Positions 1 to 7,290 are shown, numbered from the stretch's first letter. The stretch is 10,668 bases of DNA from Actinomycetota bacterium (GCA_019348575.1 JAHWJE010000020.1:1-10668); one strand, 5' to 3'. Numbers and translations: made by a program. The notes: generated from the sequence alone by a model not told the origin.

Positions 1-126
1 CGACCAGCCGACGTCGACGGGCGCAAGCTGCGGCCGCGCCTCCAGATGCGCCTTCAGCCGGCGGGCCTCGTCACGCAGCGCGCTCTCGTCGGACGCCGAC
101 AGCACCCACGGCAGGGGCGTGCTCAT
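1..126 (-). CDS. Type I polyketide synthase-like protein, N-terminal fragment (KS-AT linker)
   Basis: Only the first 42 codons are present; the gene leaves the window at base 1. The visible protein opens MSTPLPWVLSASDESALRDE and continues through HLEARP to DVGWS. The PWVLSA..E.ALR..A.RL..HL...P...DV.WS pattern is what lies between the ketosynthase and acyltransferase domains of modular type I PKSs (KAsynt_C_assoc / KS-AT linker), so an acyltransferase domain is expected next. The ATG at 126-124 overlaps the TGA of the PPTase (125-123) as ATGA, implying translational coupling. This fits, because a PPTase would arm the carrier protein of such a synthase. It is odd that a linker normally found after a ketosynthase stands at the very N terminus: the protein may be a KS-less acyltransferase or AT-ACP protein, with the KS on another gene. 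The family assignment rests on the linker alone, and the domain layout beyond it is inference. Confidence 0.72.
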   Translation of the reverse strand, partial: MSTPLPWVLSASDESALRDEARRLKAHLEARPQLAPVDVGWS

Positions 127-746
127 CGCGCCACCACCACGGCGGTCGCGACGATGCCGCCGGCGGCGACCCAGCGCCCGTGCAGCTCGGGCAGCGGTCC
201 GCCGACGCGCAGCCGTGCGGCGAATGTCCCGTCGGCCTCGATCCGCACCACGGCGTCCTCGAACCCGAGCGCTTGCCAGGTGAGCGGAAACCATGCCTTG
301 AAGACGGCCTCCTTGGCGCTGAAGAGCACGCGGTCCCAGCAGGTCCCGTCGCGCTGCGCGGCGAGCGCGCGCTGCTCGTCGGAGCTTGCGACCGTCGCCA
401 GCACCCCGGCCGGCAGCGGCGCGTCGACCTCCGCGTCGATGCCGATCGCGAGCACGTCCTGCGCCCGCGCGACGGCGCAGGCCCGGTAGCGCTCGCAGTG
501 CGTGATGCTGCCGACGACGCTCTGCGGCCACAGCGGCTCGCCGCGCGCCCCGCTCGGCACCGGCAGCTCGGGCAGCCCGAGGCGCGCGAGCGCGCGGCGC
601 GCGCACGCGCGGCCGGTCTCGAACTCGCGACGGCGCGCGTCGACCGCGGCTCCCAGCGAGTGCGCCTCCTCCCCGAACAACTCTGCGCTCAGCTCGGCGC
701 GCGTCGCGACCGCCGTGACGGTCGCGGGCACCAGTTGCTCGATCAC
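123..746 (-). CDS. 4'-phosphopantetheinyl transferase (Sfp/EntD type)
   Basis: Transfers the phosphopantetheine arm of coenzyme A to a serine of carrier proteins (ACP/PCP), converting apo to holo forms in the cytoplasm. From the GTG at 746 the protein has 207 residues, beginning VIEQLVPATV. Family landmarks are visible in order: ETGRACARRAL (43-53), RGEPLWP (68-74), GSITHC (79-84), the Mg-binding IGIDAE (101-106; Asp104, Glu106), and FSAKEAVFKAWFPLT (142-156; Glu146, Lys150). All key residues are present, so it should be active. The frame stays open back to a GTG at 815, but homologues of the EntD-like group start near (M)IE..LP..V, and GAGG (752-755) lies 5 nt before the GTG at 746, so the shorter form is preferred. 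Its stop overlaps the start of the PKS-like gene, the probable source of its substrate; a broader role on several carrier proteins is equally possible. Confidence 0.93.
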   Translation of the reverse strand: MIEQLVPATVTAVATRAELSAELFGEEAHSLGAAVDARRREFETGRACARRALARLGLPELPVPSGARGEPLWPQSVVGSITHCERYRACAVARAQDVLAIGIDAEVDAPLPAGVLATVASSDEQRALAAQRDGTCWDRVLFSAKEAVFKAWFPLTWQALGFEDAVVRIEADGTFAARLRVGGPLPELHGRWVAAGGIVATAVVVAR

Positions 747-781
747 GGGCGCCTCGCCGCCGGCTCGTATCGCGTTGTCAT
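743..781 (-). CDS. Possible 12-residue leader peptide overlapping the PPTase start
   Basis: An ATG at 781-779 opens a tiny frame reading MTTRYEPAARRP and ending in TGA at 745-743. That stop overlaps the PPTase GTG (746-744) as GTGA. A good Shine-Dalgarno, GAGAGG at 787-792, lies 5 nt before the ATG and is better than the one in front of the PPTase itself. This looks like a leader ORF able to feed ribosomes to the PPTase start by translational coupling. Alternatively, a one-base frameshift may separate this ATG from the PPTase frame, and the true protein starts here. Nothing shows that the peptide itself has a function. Confidence 0.3.
   Translation of the reverse strand: MTTRYEPAARRP
752..755 (-). 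promoter_or_regulatory. Ribosome binding site for the PPTase GTG start
   Basis: GAGG on the minus strand is followed by 5 nt and the GTG at 746. It supports the 207-residue form over the in-frame GTG at 815. Confidence 0.5.
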
Positions 782-884
782 CGCAGCCTCTCCACAGCGC
801 GACGGATTGTCTCACGGCCGCGGGCGGGGCCGGGCGGCAGGCTTACCCCTCTTCGCCGAGGCTGCCAGCCGCCGCTGGTCGGCC

Positions 885-900
885 GCTGGCAACGGCCAGC
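885..900. terminator. Small inverted repeat between the SGNH and PPTase genes
   Basis: GCTGGC (885-890), loop AACG, GCCAGC (895-900) form a perfect 6-bp stem. It lies about 50 nt beyond the stop of the minus-strand SGNH gene, in the 202-bp spacer before the PPTase. There is no T tract, so it could be a weak terminator, an RNA-processing hairpin, or chance in GC-rich DNA. The rest of the spacer (747-948) shows the leader ORF and no convincing -35/-10 pair; GACAAT (minus strand, 806-811) is the best -10-like string. Confidence 0.25.
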
Positions 901-948
901 ACCTCAGCAGAAGACCCGTCGAAACGGTCACCGCGCCGAGGCGCCCGC

Positions 949-2226
949 TCAGCGCCTGGGCTCCGTCTCCCGGATCGCGCTGCGGATCGCCGGGGCGAGC
1001 AGCTGGGCCAGGATCGCCGTGCCCGAGATGTTGAGGTGCACGCCGTCGCGGTCGCGCACGCGGACGTCGCGACCGCGGTAGCGGATCACCTCCGTGTAGC
1101 TGCCCGACGGCGAGAACAGGCGGTCGACGCGGATCACCTTCACACCGGCGAGACCGGCCGCTGCACGCTCGATCGCCACGGTGATCGCGCTCGTGATCCT
1201 CGACCGGACGGGATCGCGCGGCAGCGGCGGGGTGAGCCAGAAGACGCGCGCGCGCCCGCGGCGCAGGTAGGTCCGCATGATCGTGCGCACGCGGGCGGCG
1301 TACAGGAGCACCCAGGGCTCGTCACAGCACTCCACCTTCTCGCCGCCGGCGGCCGTCAGCGGGAAGCCGTCGAACGCGGCGCCGATCGAGATCACGCTGA
1401 CGCGCTGGCGCAGGCGCCTGGTCTGCGATCGAGCGTGGCTCGTCCAGAAGTCGCCGCGGCTGATCGCGCTGCCGAGCTGCACGTCGCTGCGCAGGGTCGC
1501 CGACTCGACGAGCTCGTCGGAGAGGTGGCTGTCGACGCCCTGCATCGTCGAGTCGCCCGTCGCGAGCACCGTCGGCAGCCTGACCTCGCGGATCTTCGTG
1601 TCGCCGCCGACGGCGACGTAGCGGCGCACGCTGTGACCGCGGACGCGCAGCTCCACCCGCCAGCGGCCGCGCTGCTGCGCGCGAAAGCGCCGCGTGGCGA
1701 CGGCGACGGCGCGGCGGAAGACGACCGTCCTGCACGCGCGCCTGCCGCCCGGCGGCGTGATACAGAGCTTCGGGCGGATGCCGCCGATGTTCCAGCGGTC
1801 GATCACCCGCACCCGTGCCAGGCGACCCGGCGCGACGCGCTTCGGGGCCTCCACGCGGAAGCGCTGCGCGCACGACGGCGTGCGCACGCCGTACTCGCCC
1901 GTCGCCGTGCCGCCGTCGGGCAGCGTCGCGCGCGCCTCGAAGCGCCGCTCGAGGCGGTCGCAGGACCAGGTCGTGGCGTCCCTCAGCGCGGTCACCGCTC
2001 CGGCTGCGGCCCTGGCCCGCCCGAGCGGCTCGAGCCTGCCGCCGACGCGCTCGAAGTACTGCACCTCGCCTCCCTGCGCGCCCCAGAACAGCAGGCTGAT
2101 GACGCCCGCCTGCGTCGCGTCGGCGGCGAACGCGGTCGCCGGCTCCTGCGCGGGCGCGGGCGCCGCGGACCCGACGGCCGCGACGGCGACGGCGAGCGCG
2201 AGCGACATCCGCCGCCGGGCGCTCAT
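949..2226 (-). CDS. Secreted SGNH/GDSL hydrolase family protein (DUF459-like)
   Basis: A 425-residue exported protein. An Arg-rich start (MSARRR) and hydrophobic stretch (8-25) ending APAQ near residue 27 form a Sec signal peptide. Residues about 30-215 look beta-rich, with cysteines at 89, 119, 155 and 165 that could pair; this part is not recognised. Residues 217-420 form the SGNH domain: block I LATGDSTMQG with the nucleophile Ser226, a block II-like SRGD near 256-259, EPW..YA.RV (303-313), FWLTPPLP (329-336), and DRDGVHL (392-398) with Asp394 and His397. Such proteins usually remove or transfer O-acyl groups on extracellular glycans. The block III asparagine is not seen: GAAFDG (282-287) replaces the usual GANDG-like string. 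The ATG overlaps the stop of the membrane protein gene as ATGA, and GGAG (2235-2238) lies 8 nt upstream, so the two are coupled and probably act on the same glycan. Substrate unknown. Confidence 0.82.
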   Translation of the reverse strand: MSARRRMSLALAVAVAAVGSAAPAPAQEPATAFAADATQAGVISLLFWGAQGGEVQYFERVGGRLEPLGRARAAAGAVTALRDATTWSCDRLERRFEARATLPDGGTATGEYGVRTPSCAQRFRVEAPKRVAPGRLARVRVIDRWNIGGIRPKLCITPPGGRRACRTVVFRRAVAVATRRFRAQQRGRWRVELRVRGHSVRRYVAVGGDTKIREVRLPTVLATGDSTMQGVDSHLSDELVESATLRSDVQLGSAISRGDFWTSHARSQTRRLRQRVSVISIGAAFDGFPLTAAGGEKVECCDEPWVLLYAARVRTIMRTYLRRGRARVFWLTPPLPRDPVRSRITSAITVAIERAAAGLAGVKVIRVDRLFSPSGSYTEVIRYRGRDVRVRDRDGVHLNISGTAILAQLLAPAIRSAIRETEPRR

Positions 2227-4271
2227 TGCAGCCGCTCCACGGTCTGCACCATCTGACGCGAGCAGCGGTCACCGCCGGGCAGCCCGGGCTTCAGGCGAAA
2301 CACCTGGTAGCGCTCGAGCGTCACGACCGGCGGTCCGACGGCGTCGAACGGCTTGCGCCAGTCTCTGTCGACGAGCACGTAGTCCGCCGCCCGCGAGACC
2401 GGCACGTGCGGGTAGCTCGTCTCCATCACGGGCTTCTGCGAGCACAGCGGCTGGCCGCCGAGCATGATCCCGGCCCACAGCATCCGGCCGTCCGCGGGAA
2501 TGTCGAGGCGCAGCGAGTCCTGCGGCGCCAGCCGCGCGTCGACGGTGCGCAGCTCGAGCAGGCTCTTGGGCAGCTGGTCGAAGGTGTCGCCGATCTCGTC
2601 CGCCGCGCCCGTGCGGGCGGCGCCGATCACCGCGATCAGGGCGATCGCGCTCACCCAGGACCACCTGATGCGCGACAGCCCGACCGCGGCGAGCGCGACG
2701 GCGATCGGCGCGACGAACGCGAGCGCCTTGAAGTGGAAGTACCAGCCGTAGTCGCGGGGCCGGAAGAAGAGCCCCGCCAGCGCGCCGAACACGAGCGCGA
2801 CGCCCAGCCCCCAGCGGACGTCGCGTGGCGCCCAGCGCAGCCCCAGCGCGAGCCCGACGACCAGCAGCGCCAGCGCGATCGCCGTCGTCGCCTCCGCGTC
2901 GCCGAGCCCGAGGAAGTAGCGCTCGGGGATGAAGCCGGGCAGGTCGCCGCCCCAGTTGGCGAGCGAGCCGCCGTAGTTGAGCAGGTGCAGCACCGAGCCG
3001 GCCTTCTCGAAGACGCCCTTGACCGGCACGGAGAGCAGGAGCGCCAGCAGCGGCACGACCCACAGCAGGTCGCGGCGGCTGCGCAGGCGCGGCAGCGCGA
3101 CCAGTCGCAGCCCGCGCCGGCGGCGGTCGAAGGCGGCGAAGACGGCGATCGACATGAGCGGGATCGGCAGCGCGAGCGGATAGGCGAAGCCGAGCAGCGC
3201 CAGGAACGACCCCAGCAGGATCCAGCCGCCGAGCGATCGGCGCCGCACGACGTGCCAGCCGAGCACGATCGCGAAGGGCATCGCCATGAAGCCCCAGATC
3301 TGGTTGAAGTACGGGTGCATCGCGGTGAACAGCGCCATCCGGTTCAGGCCGATCAGCGCCATCGCCGCCGCGGCCCCCCACGCGCCGGCGCCGAGCAGCT
3401 CGCGCGCCAGCACCCAGAAGCCGAGCGCGGCGAGCGCGAGCAGCGCGGCCGAGAGCGTCGCGATGACGGCGTAGGGCTGCATCCCGGCGACCTTCGCGAC
3501 GGCGCCGAAGGCGAGGTAGATCGGCGGCTTGGAGCGCCAGACGAGCGGCACCTGGTCGACGGGCTCCTCGACGTTGACCGTGCCCGGCCGGTTGTCCTGC
3601 AGGAACATCGCGGTGCCGACCGCGAGGTGCGCGTCGGAGCCGTTGCCGATGACGGTCGCAAAGCCCGAGCGGAACATCGGCAGCAGCGCGATCATCGCGA
3701 TCAGCAGCGCGATGTACAGCGCCACGAGCAGTGTGCGCCACGAGGCCGCGCCCGCCGGCGCCGAGCGCGCGGCCGGCAGCCCCGGATCGCGCCGCCACGC
3801 GTAGACGGCGAGCGCGGCGCTGGCGCCGAGGACGATCACGAGCGCGACGTCGAAGGGCACGTGGGCGTAGGCCAGCACGGCCAGCTCGAGCGCCACCGCG
3901 ACCGCGCCGACCGGCAGCACCCACAGCAGCTCGAAGCGACGCAGGCTCGCGGGCAGCAGCAGCCGCGTCGGACCCAGGCCGGCGAGCCCGAAGACGGCGA
4001 CCGTCGCCGCGCCCGCGCGAACGACGTCGGCCAGCCCGCCCTTGCCGACGACGCCGGTGTAGCGGGCGAGCGCGATCGCCGAGACGCTCGCGGTGAGCAG
4101 CGCGACCCAGGCGAGCACGCGGTTGGAGCGCTCGGTCAGCCCGGGCGGGCGGTCGCCGGCGCCGCTCGCGGCGCCGTCGGCGCGCGCCGCACACGGCTCC
4201 TCGTCGGCCCGGTGCTCCTCGTCGAGCTGTGCGGGCGCGCGGTCGTCGGTCTGGACGTGCATCGGCTGCAT
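2223..4271 (-). CDS. Polytopic GT-C-like integral membrane protein, probable glycosyltransferase
   Basis: 682 residues. The first ~50 are hydrophilic and acidic (cytoplasmic), followed by about 14-15 predicted membrane segments between residues 52 and 551, and then a soluble C-terminal region of about 130 residues, probably outside the membrane. A long loop after the segment at 180-200 carries NGSDAHLAVG (210-219) and WRSKPPIYLAFG (245-256). An acidic residue in the first large outer loop is where GT-C enzymes bind metal or the polyprenyl-phosphate sugar donor, so Asp213 is a candidate. The tail includes LRLDIPADGRMLWAG (587-601), SYPHVP and DYVLVDRDW, a layout seen in actinobacterial membrane glycosyltransferases. 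Likely role: transfer of a lipid-linked sugar to an outer acceptor. It lies 41 nt after the methyltransferase and overlaps the SGNH gene, indicating an operon. The start is uncertain: ATGs at 4271 and 4262, neither with a clear Shine-Dalgarno. A flippase or polymerase role is not excluded. Confidence 0.75.
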   Translation of the reverse strand: MQPMHVQTDDRAPAQLDEEHRADEEPCAARADGAASGAGDRPPGLTERSNRVLAWVALLTASVSAIALARYTGVVGKGGLADVVRAGAATVAVFGLAGLGPTRLLLPASLRRFELLWVLPVGAVAVALELAVLAYAHVPFDVALVIVLGASAALAVYAWRRDPGLPAARSAPAGAASWRTLLVALYIALLIAMIALLPMFRSGFATVIGNGSDAHLAVGTAMFLQDNRPGTVNVEEPVDQVPLVWRSKPPIYLAFGAVAKVAGMQPYAVIATLSAALLALAALGFWVLARELLGAGAWGAAAAMALIGLNRMALFTAMHPYFNQIWGFMAMPFAIVLGWHVVRRRSLGGWILLGSFLALLGFAYPLALPIPLMSIAVFAAFDRRRRGLRLVALPRLRSRRDLLWVVPLLALLLSVPVKGVFEKAGSVLHLLNYGGSLANWGGDLPGFIPERYFLGLGDAEATTAIALALLVVGLALGLRWAPRDVRWGLGVALVFGALAGLFFRPRDYGWYFHFKALAFVAPIAVALAAVGLSRIRWSWVSAIALIAVIGAARTGAADEIGDTFDQLPKSLLELRTVDARLAPQDSLRLDIPADGRMLWAGIMLGGQPLCSQKPVMETSYPHVPVSRAADYVLVDRDWRKPFDAVGPPVVTLERYQVFRLKPGLPGGDRCSRQMVQTVERLQ

Positions 4272-4312
4272 TGTCGAGTACGCGCGCCGCGGAGCGCGCC
4301 ACGCTCGCGCGC

Positions 4313-4978
4313 TCAGGACGCGCCCCTCGTCAGCCGCGCGCGCAGCAGCCCGGCGCCGCCGGCGTAGGCGAGGTCCTCGTCGATGCTCGCGTAGATGTCA
4401 TGGTCGGGGCGCAGCCCGTTGCGCGCCGACCATGCGACGCGCCATCCGGCGAAGCGCTCGGCGACGTCCCACGCGAGCGAGTGCGGCTCGGTCGCGGTCG
4501 GCGGATGCCCGATCTCGACGGTCAGCAGCCAAGTCGCGCCGGGCGCCGCGACGCGCGTGATCTCGCCGACGGCGGCGTCGACGTCGTCGACGTGGTCGAG
4601 CGAGTTGAGGGTCGCGACGACGTCGAAGGAGGCGTCCGCGAACGGGATCCGCTCGGCGGCCGCCGCGACGTAGTCCATCGCGTGGCGGTCGATCCCGAGC
4701 TCGCGGTAGCGCTCGACGAGCGGGTCGAGGCCGACGCGCTGCGCCGCGCCGGTCGCCCACTCGAGGCTGCCACGCGGCCCGCACCCGACGTCGAGCACCC
4801 GCTTGCCGGCGAAGAAGCTGCGCTCGAGCCCGAACTGGGTCGTGAAGACGCGCTCGTAGTGCGCGTTGCCGAGCACGCCTTCGCGCGCCGCGCGCTCGCT
4901 CCAGTAGCCCATCTCGGCGTCGCCCTTCGAGCGAGGGCGCAGCCTGCCCCGCAGCCGCGCAAGGGTCGTTCGCGCCAT
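4313..4978 (-). CDS. Class I SAM-dependent methyltransferase
   Basis: 221 residues with the Rossmann-type methyltransferase pattern of the Methyltransf_11 family. Motif I is VLDVGCGPRG (61-70), which binds SAM. The acidic end of strand 2 is GLDP (83-86). AERIPFADASFDVV (108-121) gives the motif II region, NSLDHVDD (125-132) follows, and ITRVAAPGATWLLTVE (140-155) is the usual helix-turn-strand ending the SAM site. The C-terminal third, from about 160, would shape the substrate pocket and is not diagnostic. The acceptor is unknown; as the first gene of a unit with a GT-C membrane protein and an SGNH hydrolase, a sugar or lipid carrier is a reasonable guess. The ATG at 4978 is supported by a -10-like box (TAGCCT) 8 nt upstream, which suggests a leaderless or nearly leaderless mRNA. 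An internal ATG at residue 23 is less likely but possible. Confidence 0.9.
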   Translation of the reverse strand: MARTTLARLRGRLRPRSKGDAEMGYWSERAAREGVLGNAHYERVFTTQFGLERSFFAGKRVLDVGCGPRGSLEWATGAAQRVGLDPLVERYRELGIDRHAMDYVAAAAERIPFADASFDVVATLNSLDHVDDVDAAVGEITRVAAPGATWLLTVEIGHPPTATEPHSLAWDVAERFAGWRVAWSARNGLRPDHDIYASIDEDLAYAGGAGLLRARLTRGAS

Positions 4979-4986
4979 CGCCGACG

Positions 4987-4992
4987 AGGCTA
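4987..4992 (-). promoter_or_regulatory. -10 box of the methyltransferase operon promoter (leaderless arrangement)
   Basis: TAGCCT on the minus strand matches TANNNT and ends 8 nt before the ATG at 4978, the distance expected if transcription starts at or next to the start codon. No Shine-Dalgarno lies between. A -35 candidate (TTCGGG, minus strand, 5011-5016, spacer 18) is weak. Confidence 0.5.
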
Positions 4993-5047
4993 TCAGCGCC
5001 CGCCGGCCCCCCCGAACGTGCCCGGCGAGCGCGGCGCGCGCGTGAAT

Positions 5048-5053
5048 TAGGCT
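5048..5053 (+). promoter_or_regulatory. -10 box of the divergent GT-C membrane protein gene
   Basis: TAGGCT on the plus strand matches TANNNT and ends 11 nt before the ATG at 5065, so the leader would be only a few nucleotides. No Shine-Dalgarno precedes the ATG, which fits a nearly leaderless transcript. No good -35 was seen. It mirrors the TAGCCT box of the opposite gene about 55 bp away. Confidence 0.5.
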
Positions 5054-5064
5054 GCCCGTCCTCG

Positions 5065-7290
5065 ATGCCCCTGCAGGACTTCCTCGCCGGCGCGGCGCTG
5101 TTCTCGGTCATGCTCGCGGCGGTCGTCGCGGCGGCGGCGCTCGTCGTGCGCCGCCGGCTGCGCCACCTCGACGCGCTCGAGACCAGCCTGGCGAGCATCG
5201 TCGTCGGGACCGCGGTGCTGATCGGCGTCCACCTCCTGCCGCTCATGCTCGGCGTGCTGGCGCGCGGCACGGTGATCGCGGCCGCGGCGCTCGCCGTCGG
5301 ACTCGCGGCGCTCGTGCGGCCCGCCGGCGAAGCGCCCGCGCATGCGGACGGCGGCCCGCGCGCAGCCGCGCCTGCAAGCAGCCGCGCCTCGTGGGCGATG
5401 GCGGCGCTGGCCGGCGGGTTCACGGCGGCGGCCGCGCTGGCCAACCTCGCCCGCTGGGGCGGCGACGAGGTCATCGGCGACGACCCGACGTCGTTTCACC
5501 TGCCGGGCATCGGACGCTGGATCCAGGACGGCACGCTGTGGCAGATCGACCAGTTCGTGCCGCTGCTCGCGCAGGGCTACTACCCCAACAACGGCGACGT
5601 CGTGCTGCTGAGCACGATCCTGCCCTGGCACAACGACTTCCTCGTGCGCCTGCCCGCCGTGTTCTTCCTCGCCACGACCGCGGTCGCGACCTTCGCGGTC
5701 GCGCGCGAGCTGCGCGCGTCGCACGCGGCGTCGCTGCTCGCCGCCGCGGCCGTCGTCTCGCTGCCGGTCGTCGGCTACGTGACGATTCCGCGCGCGCTGC
5801 CCGACGCGATCATGTGGACGACGTTCGCCTGCGGCGCCCTGTTTCTGCTGCGCCACGCGCGCACGGGCGGGCGCTCGGACCTCGTCCTCGCCGGCGTCGC
5901 GCTCGGGATCGCGGCCGGGACGAAGTGGTACGGCGTCAGCTCCGTGCCGGTCGCCCTCGCAGTCTGGGTCGCGGCGCGGGCGCTCGCGGCGCGCCGCGCC
6001 GGCGCGCCCGGTCGCGGCGCTACCGCCGGCGTGCTGCGCGACGGGGTCCTCGTCGGCACGCTCGCGTTCCTCGGCATGCTCGTCTGGCTCGTGCGCAACC
6101 TCGCGCTGTCGGGCAACCCGGTCTTCCCGCTGAACGTCGAGCTGCTCGGCGTGTCGATCTTCGACGCGCCGCGCGACGTCATCCGCGACGAGGTCGGCTT
6201 CTCGATCGCCGACTACGCCGGCCGGCCCGACGTCCTGGCGAAGGTCGCGATCAAGGTGCTCGAGGGCCTCGGCGGGGCTCCCGTCCTCGGCGCGATCGGG
6301 ATCGTCGCGGCGGTCGCGCTCGCGCGGCGCGGCGGTCGCGCCCGCGAGCCGCGCGTGCTCGTGCTCGCGGTCGCCGCCGTCGCGCTCGCCCTGCTCTACA
6401 CGCTCACCCCCGCGACGGCGCTCGGCCTGCGCGACACGCCGTCGCTCGCGCACGCCAACACGCGCTACGCGATCCCTGCGCTGCTGCTGGCGCTGCCGGT
6501 GCTCGCCTGGGTCACGGGGCGCGTGCGCCCGATCGCCGGCCGCTCGCTGGAGGCCATGCTCGCGCTCGCGGTGCTGTCCGGCGCCTACGACGGCTACCAG
6601 GTGCTCGGCGCGAGCGACATCGTCGCCGCGGCGCTCGCGCTCGCCGCGCTCGCCGGCGCGGCCTGGCTGCTGTGGCGCCTGCGCGAGCGGCGCACGCTGC
6701 TGGCCGGCGCCGCGATCGCCGCCGCGCTCGTCGCCCTCGCCGCGGGCGACCGCATGCAGTCCCGCATCAACGACGACCGCTACGGCCACTTCGACCCCGG
6801 CCTGGACGCGCTGCTGCGCGCGGCGCCCGGCGGCAGGCGCGTCGCCCTCGCGTTCTCGACCTACTGGTCGCTGGGCGACCTCTCCCCCGTCTGGCCCGCG
6901 TTCGGGACGCGGATCGACAACGACGTCGAGTTCGTCGGCGAGTTCGTCGACGGCTTCCTCACCCCCTACAGCGACGAGGCGCGCTTCCGCGCAGCGCTGG
7001 AGCGCGGCCGCTACGACGTGCTCGCCGTCGGGCGAAGCCCGATCCCGCGCCAGAACACGCCGGCGGAGCGCTGGGCGATCGACGCCGGCTGGCGCACGAT
7101 CGCGCTGAGCGAGCGGCTGCGCGTGCTGGTCGCGCCGCAGCGCGCTCAGGACGGGCCGGCGTACGGGTCGCGGCGCCCGAGCGCGCTGCGCAGCCCGGGG
7201 ACGCTCAGCAGCGCCCCGAGCGCGCGCTCGCGCGCGCCGAGCGGACGCAGCTCGGCGGCCCGTCGCAGCTCGTCTCGCGCAGATCTGTAG
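5065..7290 (+). CDS. GT-C family integral membrane glycosyltransferase-like protein (PMT/ArnT-like)
   Basis: 741 residues with about 12-13 predicted membrane segments from 8 to 560 and a soluble C-terminal part. The first large outer loop reads GGDEVIGDDPTSFHLPGIG (132-150), then W.Q.G.L..ID and YYPNNGDVV (172-180). The pattern D..(S/T).HLP...W...G.L...YP.N.(E/D) is characteristic of GT-C proteins that take a sugar from polyprenyl phosphate; Asp139/Asp140 and His145 are the likely catalytic-loop residues. RNLALSGNPVFPL (344-356) is a second family signature, and NTRYAIP (465-471) a third. It probably transfers a sugar outside the membrane; donor and acceptor are unknown. Recognisable protein ends near residue 692 (RLRVLVAPQR). 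Residues 694-741 are a Ser/Arg/Ala-rich tail encoded opposite the end of the glycosyltransferase gene and are probably read-through without a conserved role. It diverges from the methyltransferase operon and likely shares its pathway. Confidence 0.8.
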   Translation: MPLQDFLAGAALFSVMLAAVVAAAALVVRRRLRHLDALETSLASIVVGTAVLIGVHLLPLMLGVLARGTVIAAAALAVGLAALVRPAGEAPAHADGGPRAAAPASSRASWAMAALAGGFTAAAALANLARWGGDEVIGDDPTSFHLPGIGRWIQDGTLWQIDQFVPLLAQGYYPNNGDVVLLSTILPWHNDFLVRLPAVFFLATTAVATFAVARELRASHAASLLAAAAVVSLPVVGYVTIPRALPDAIMWTTFACGALFLLRHARTGGRSDLVLAGVALGIAAGTKWYGVSSVPVALAVWVAARALAARRAGAPGRGATAGVLRDGVLVGTLAFLGMLVWLVRNLALSGNPVFPLNVELLGVSIFDAPRDVIRDEVGFSIADYAGRPDVLAKVAIKVLEGLGGAPVLGAIGIVAAVALARRGGRAREPRVLVLAVAAVALALLYTLTPATALGLRDTPSLAHANTRYAIPALLLALPVLAWVTGRVRPIAGRSLEAMLALAVLSGAYDGYQVLGASDIVAAALALAALAGAAWLLWRLRERRTLLAGAAIAAALVALAAGDRMQSRINDDRYGHFDPGLDALLRAAPGGRRVALAFSTYWSLGDLSPVWPAFGTRIDNDVEFVGEFVDGFLTPYSDEARFRAALERGRYDVLAVGRSPIPRQNTPAERWAIDAGWRTIALSERLRVLVAPQRAQDGPAYGSRRPSALRSPGTLSSAPSARSRAPSGRSSAARRSSSRADL

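Noticed and set aside
502..2256. A 584-codon plus-strand open frame across the PPTase and SGNH genes
   Set aside because: It spans two good minus-strand genes with intact catalytic motifs and their spacer, and shows no recognisable domain itself.
2226..4367. A roughly 700-codon open frame on the plus strand opposite the first GT-C-like gene
   Set aside because: The translation is a monotonous Arg/Asp/Gln/His mix typical of an antisense shadow, while the minus strand encodes a coherent polytopic membrane protein.
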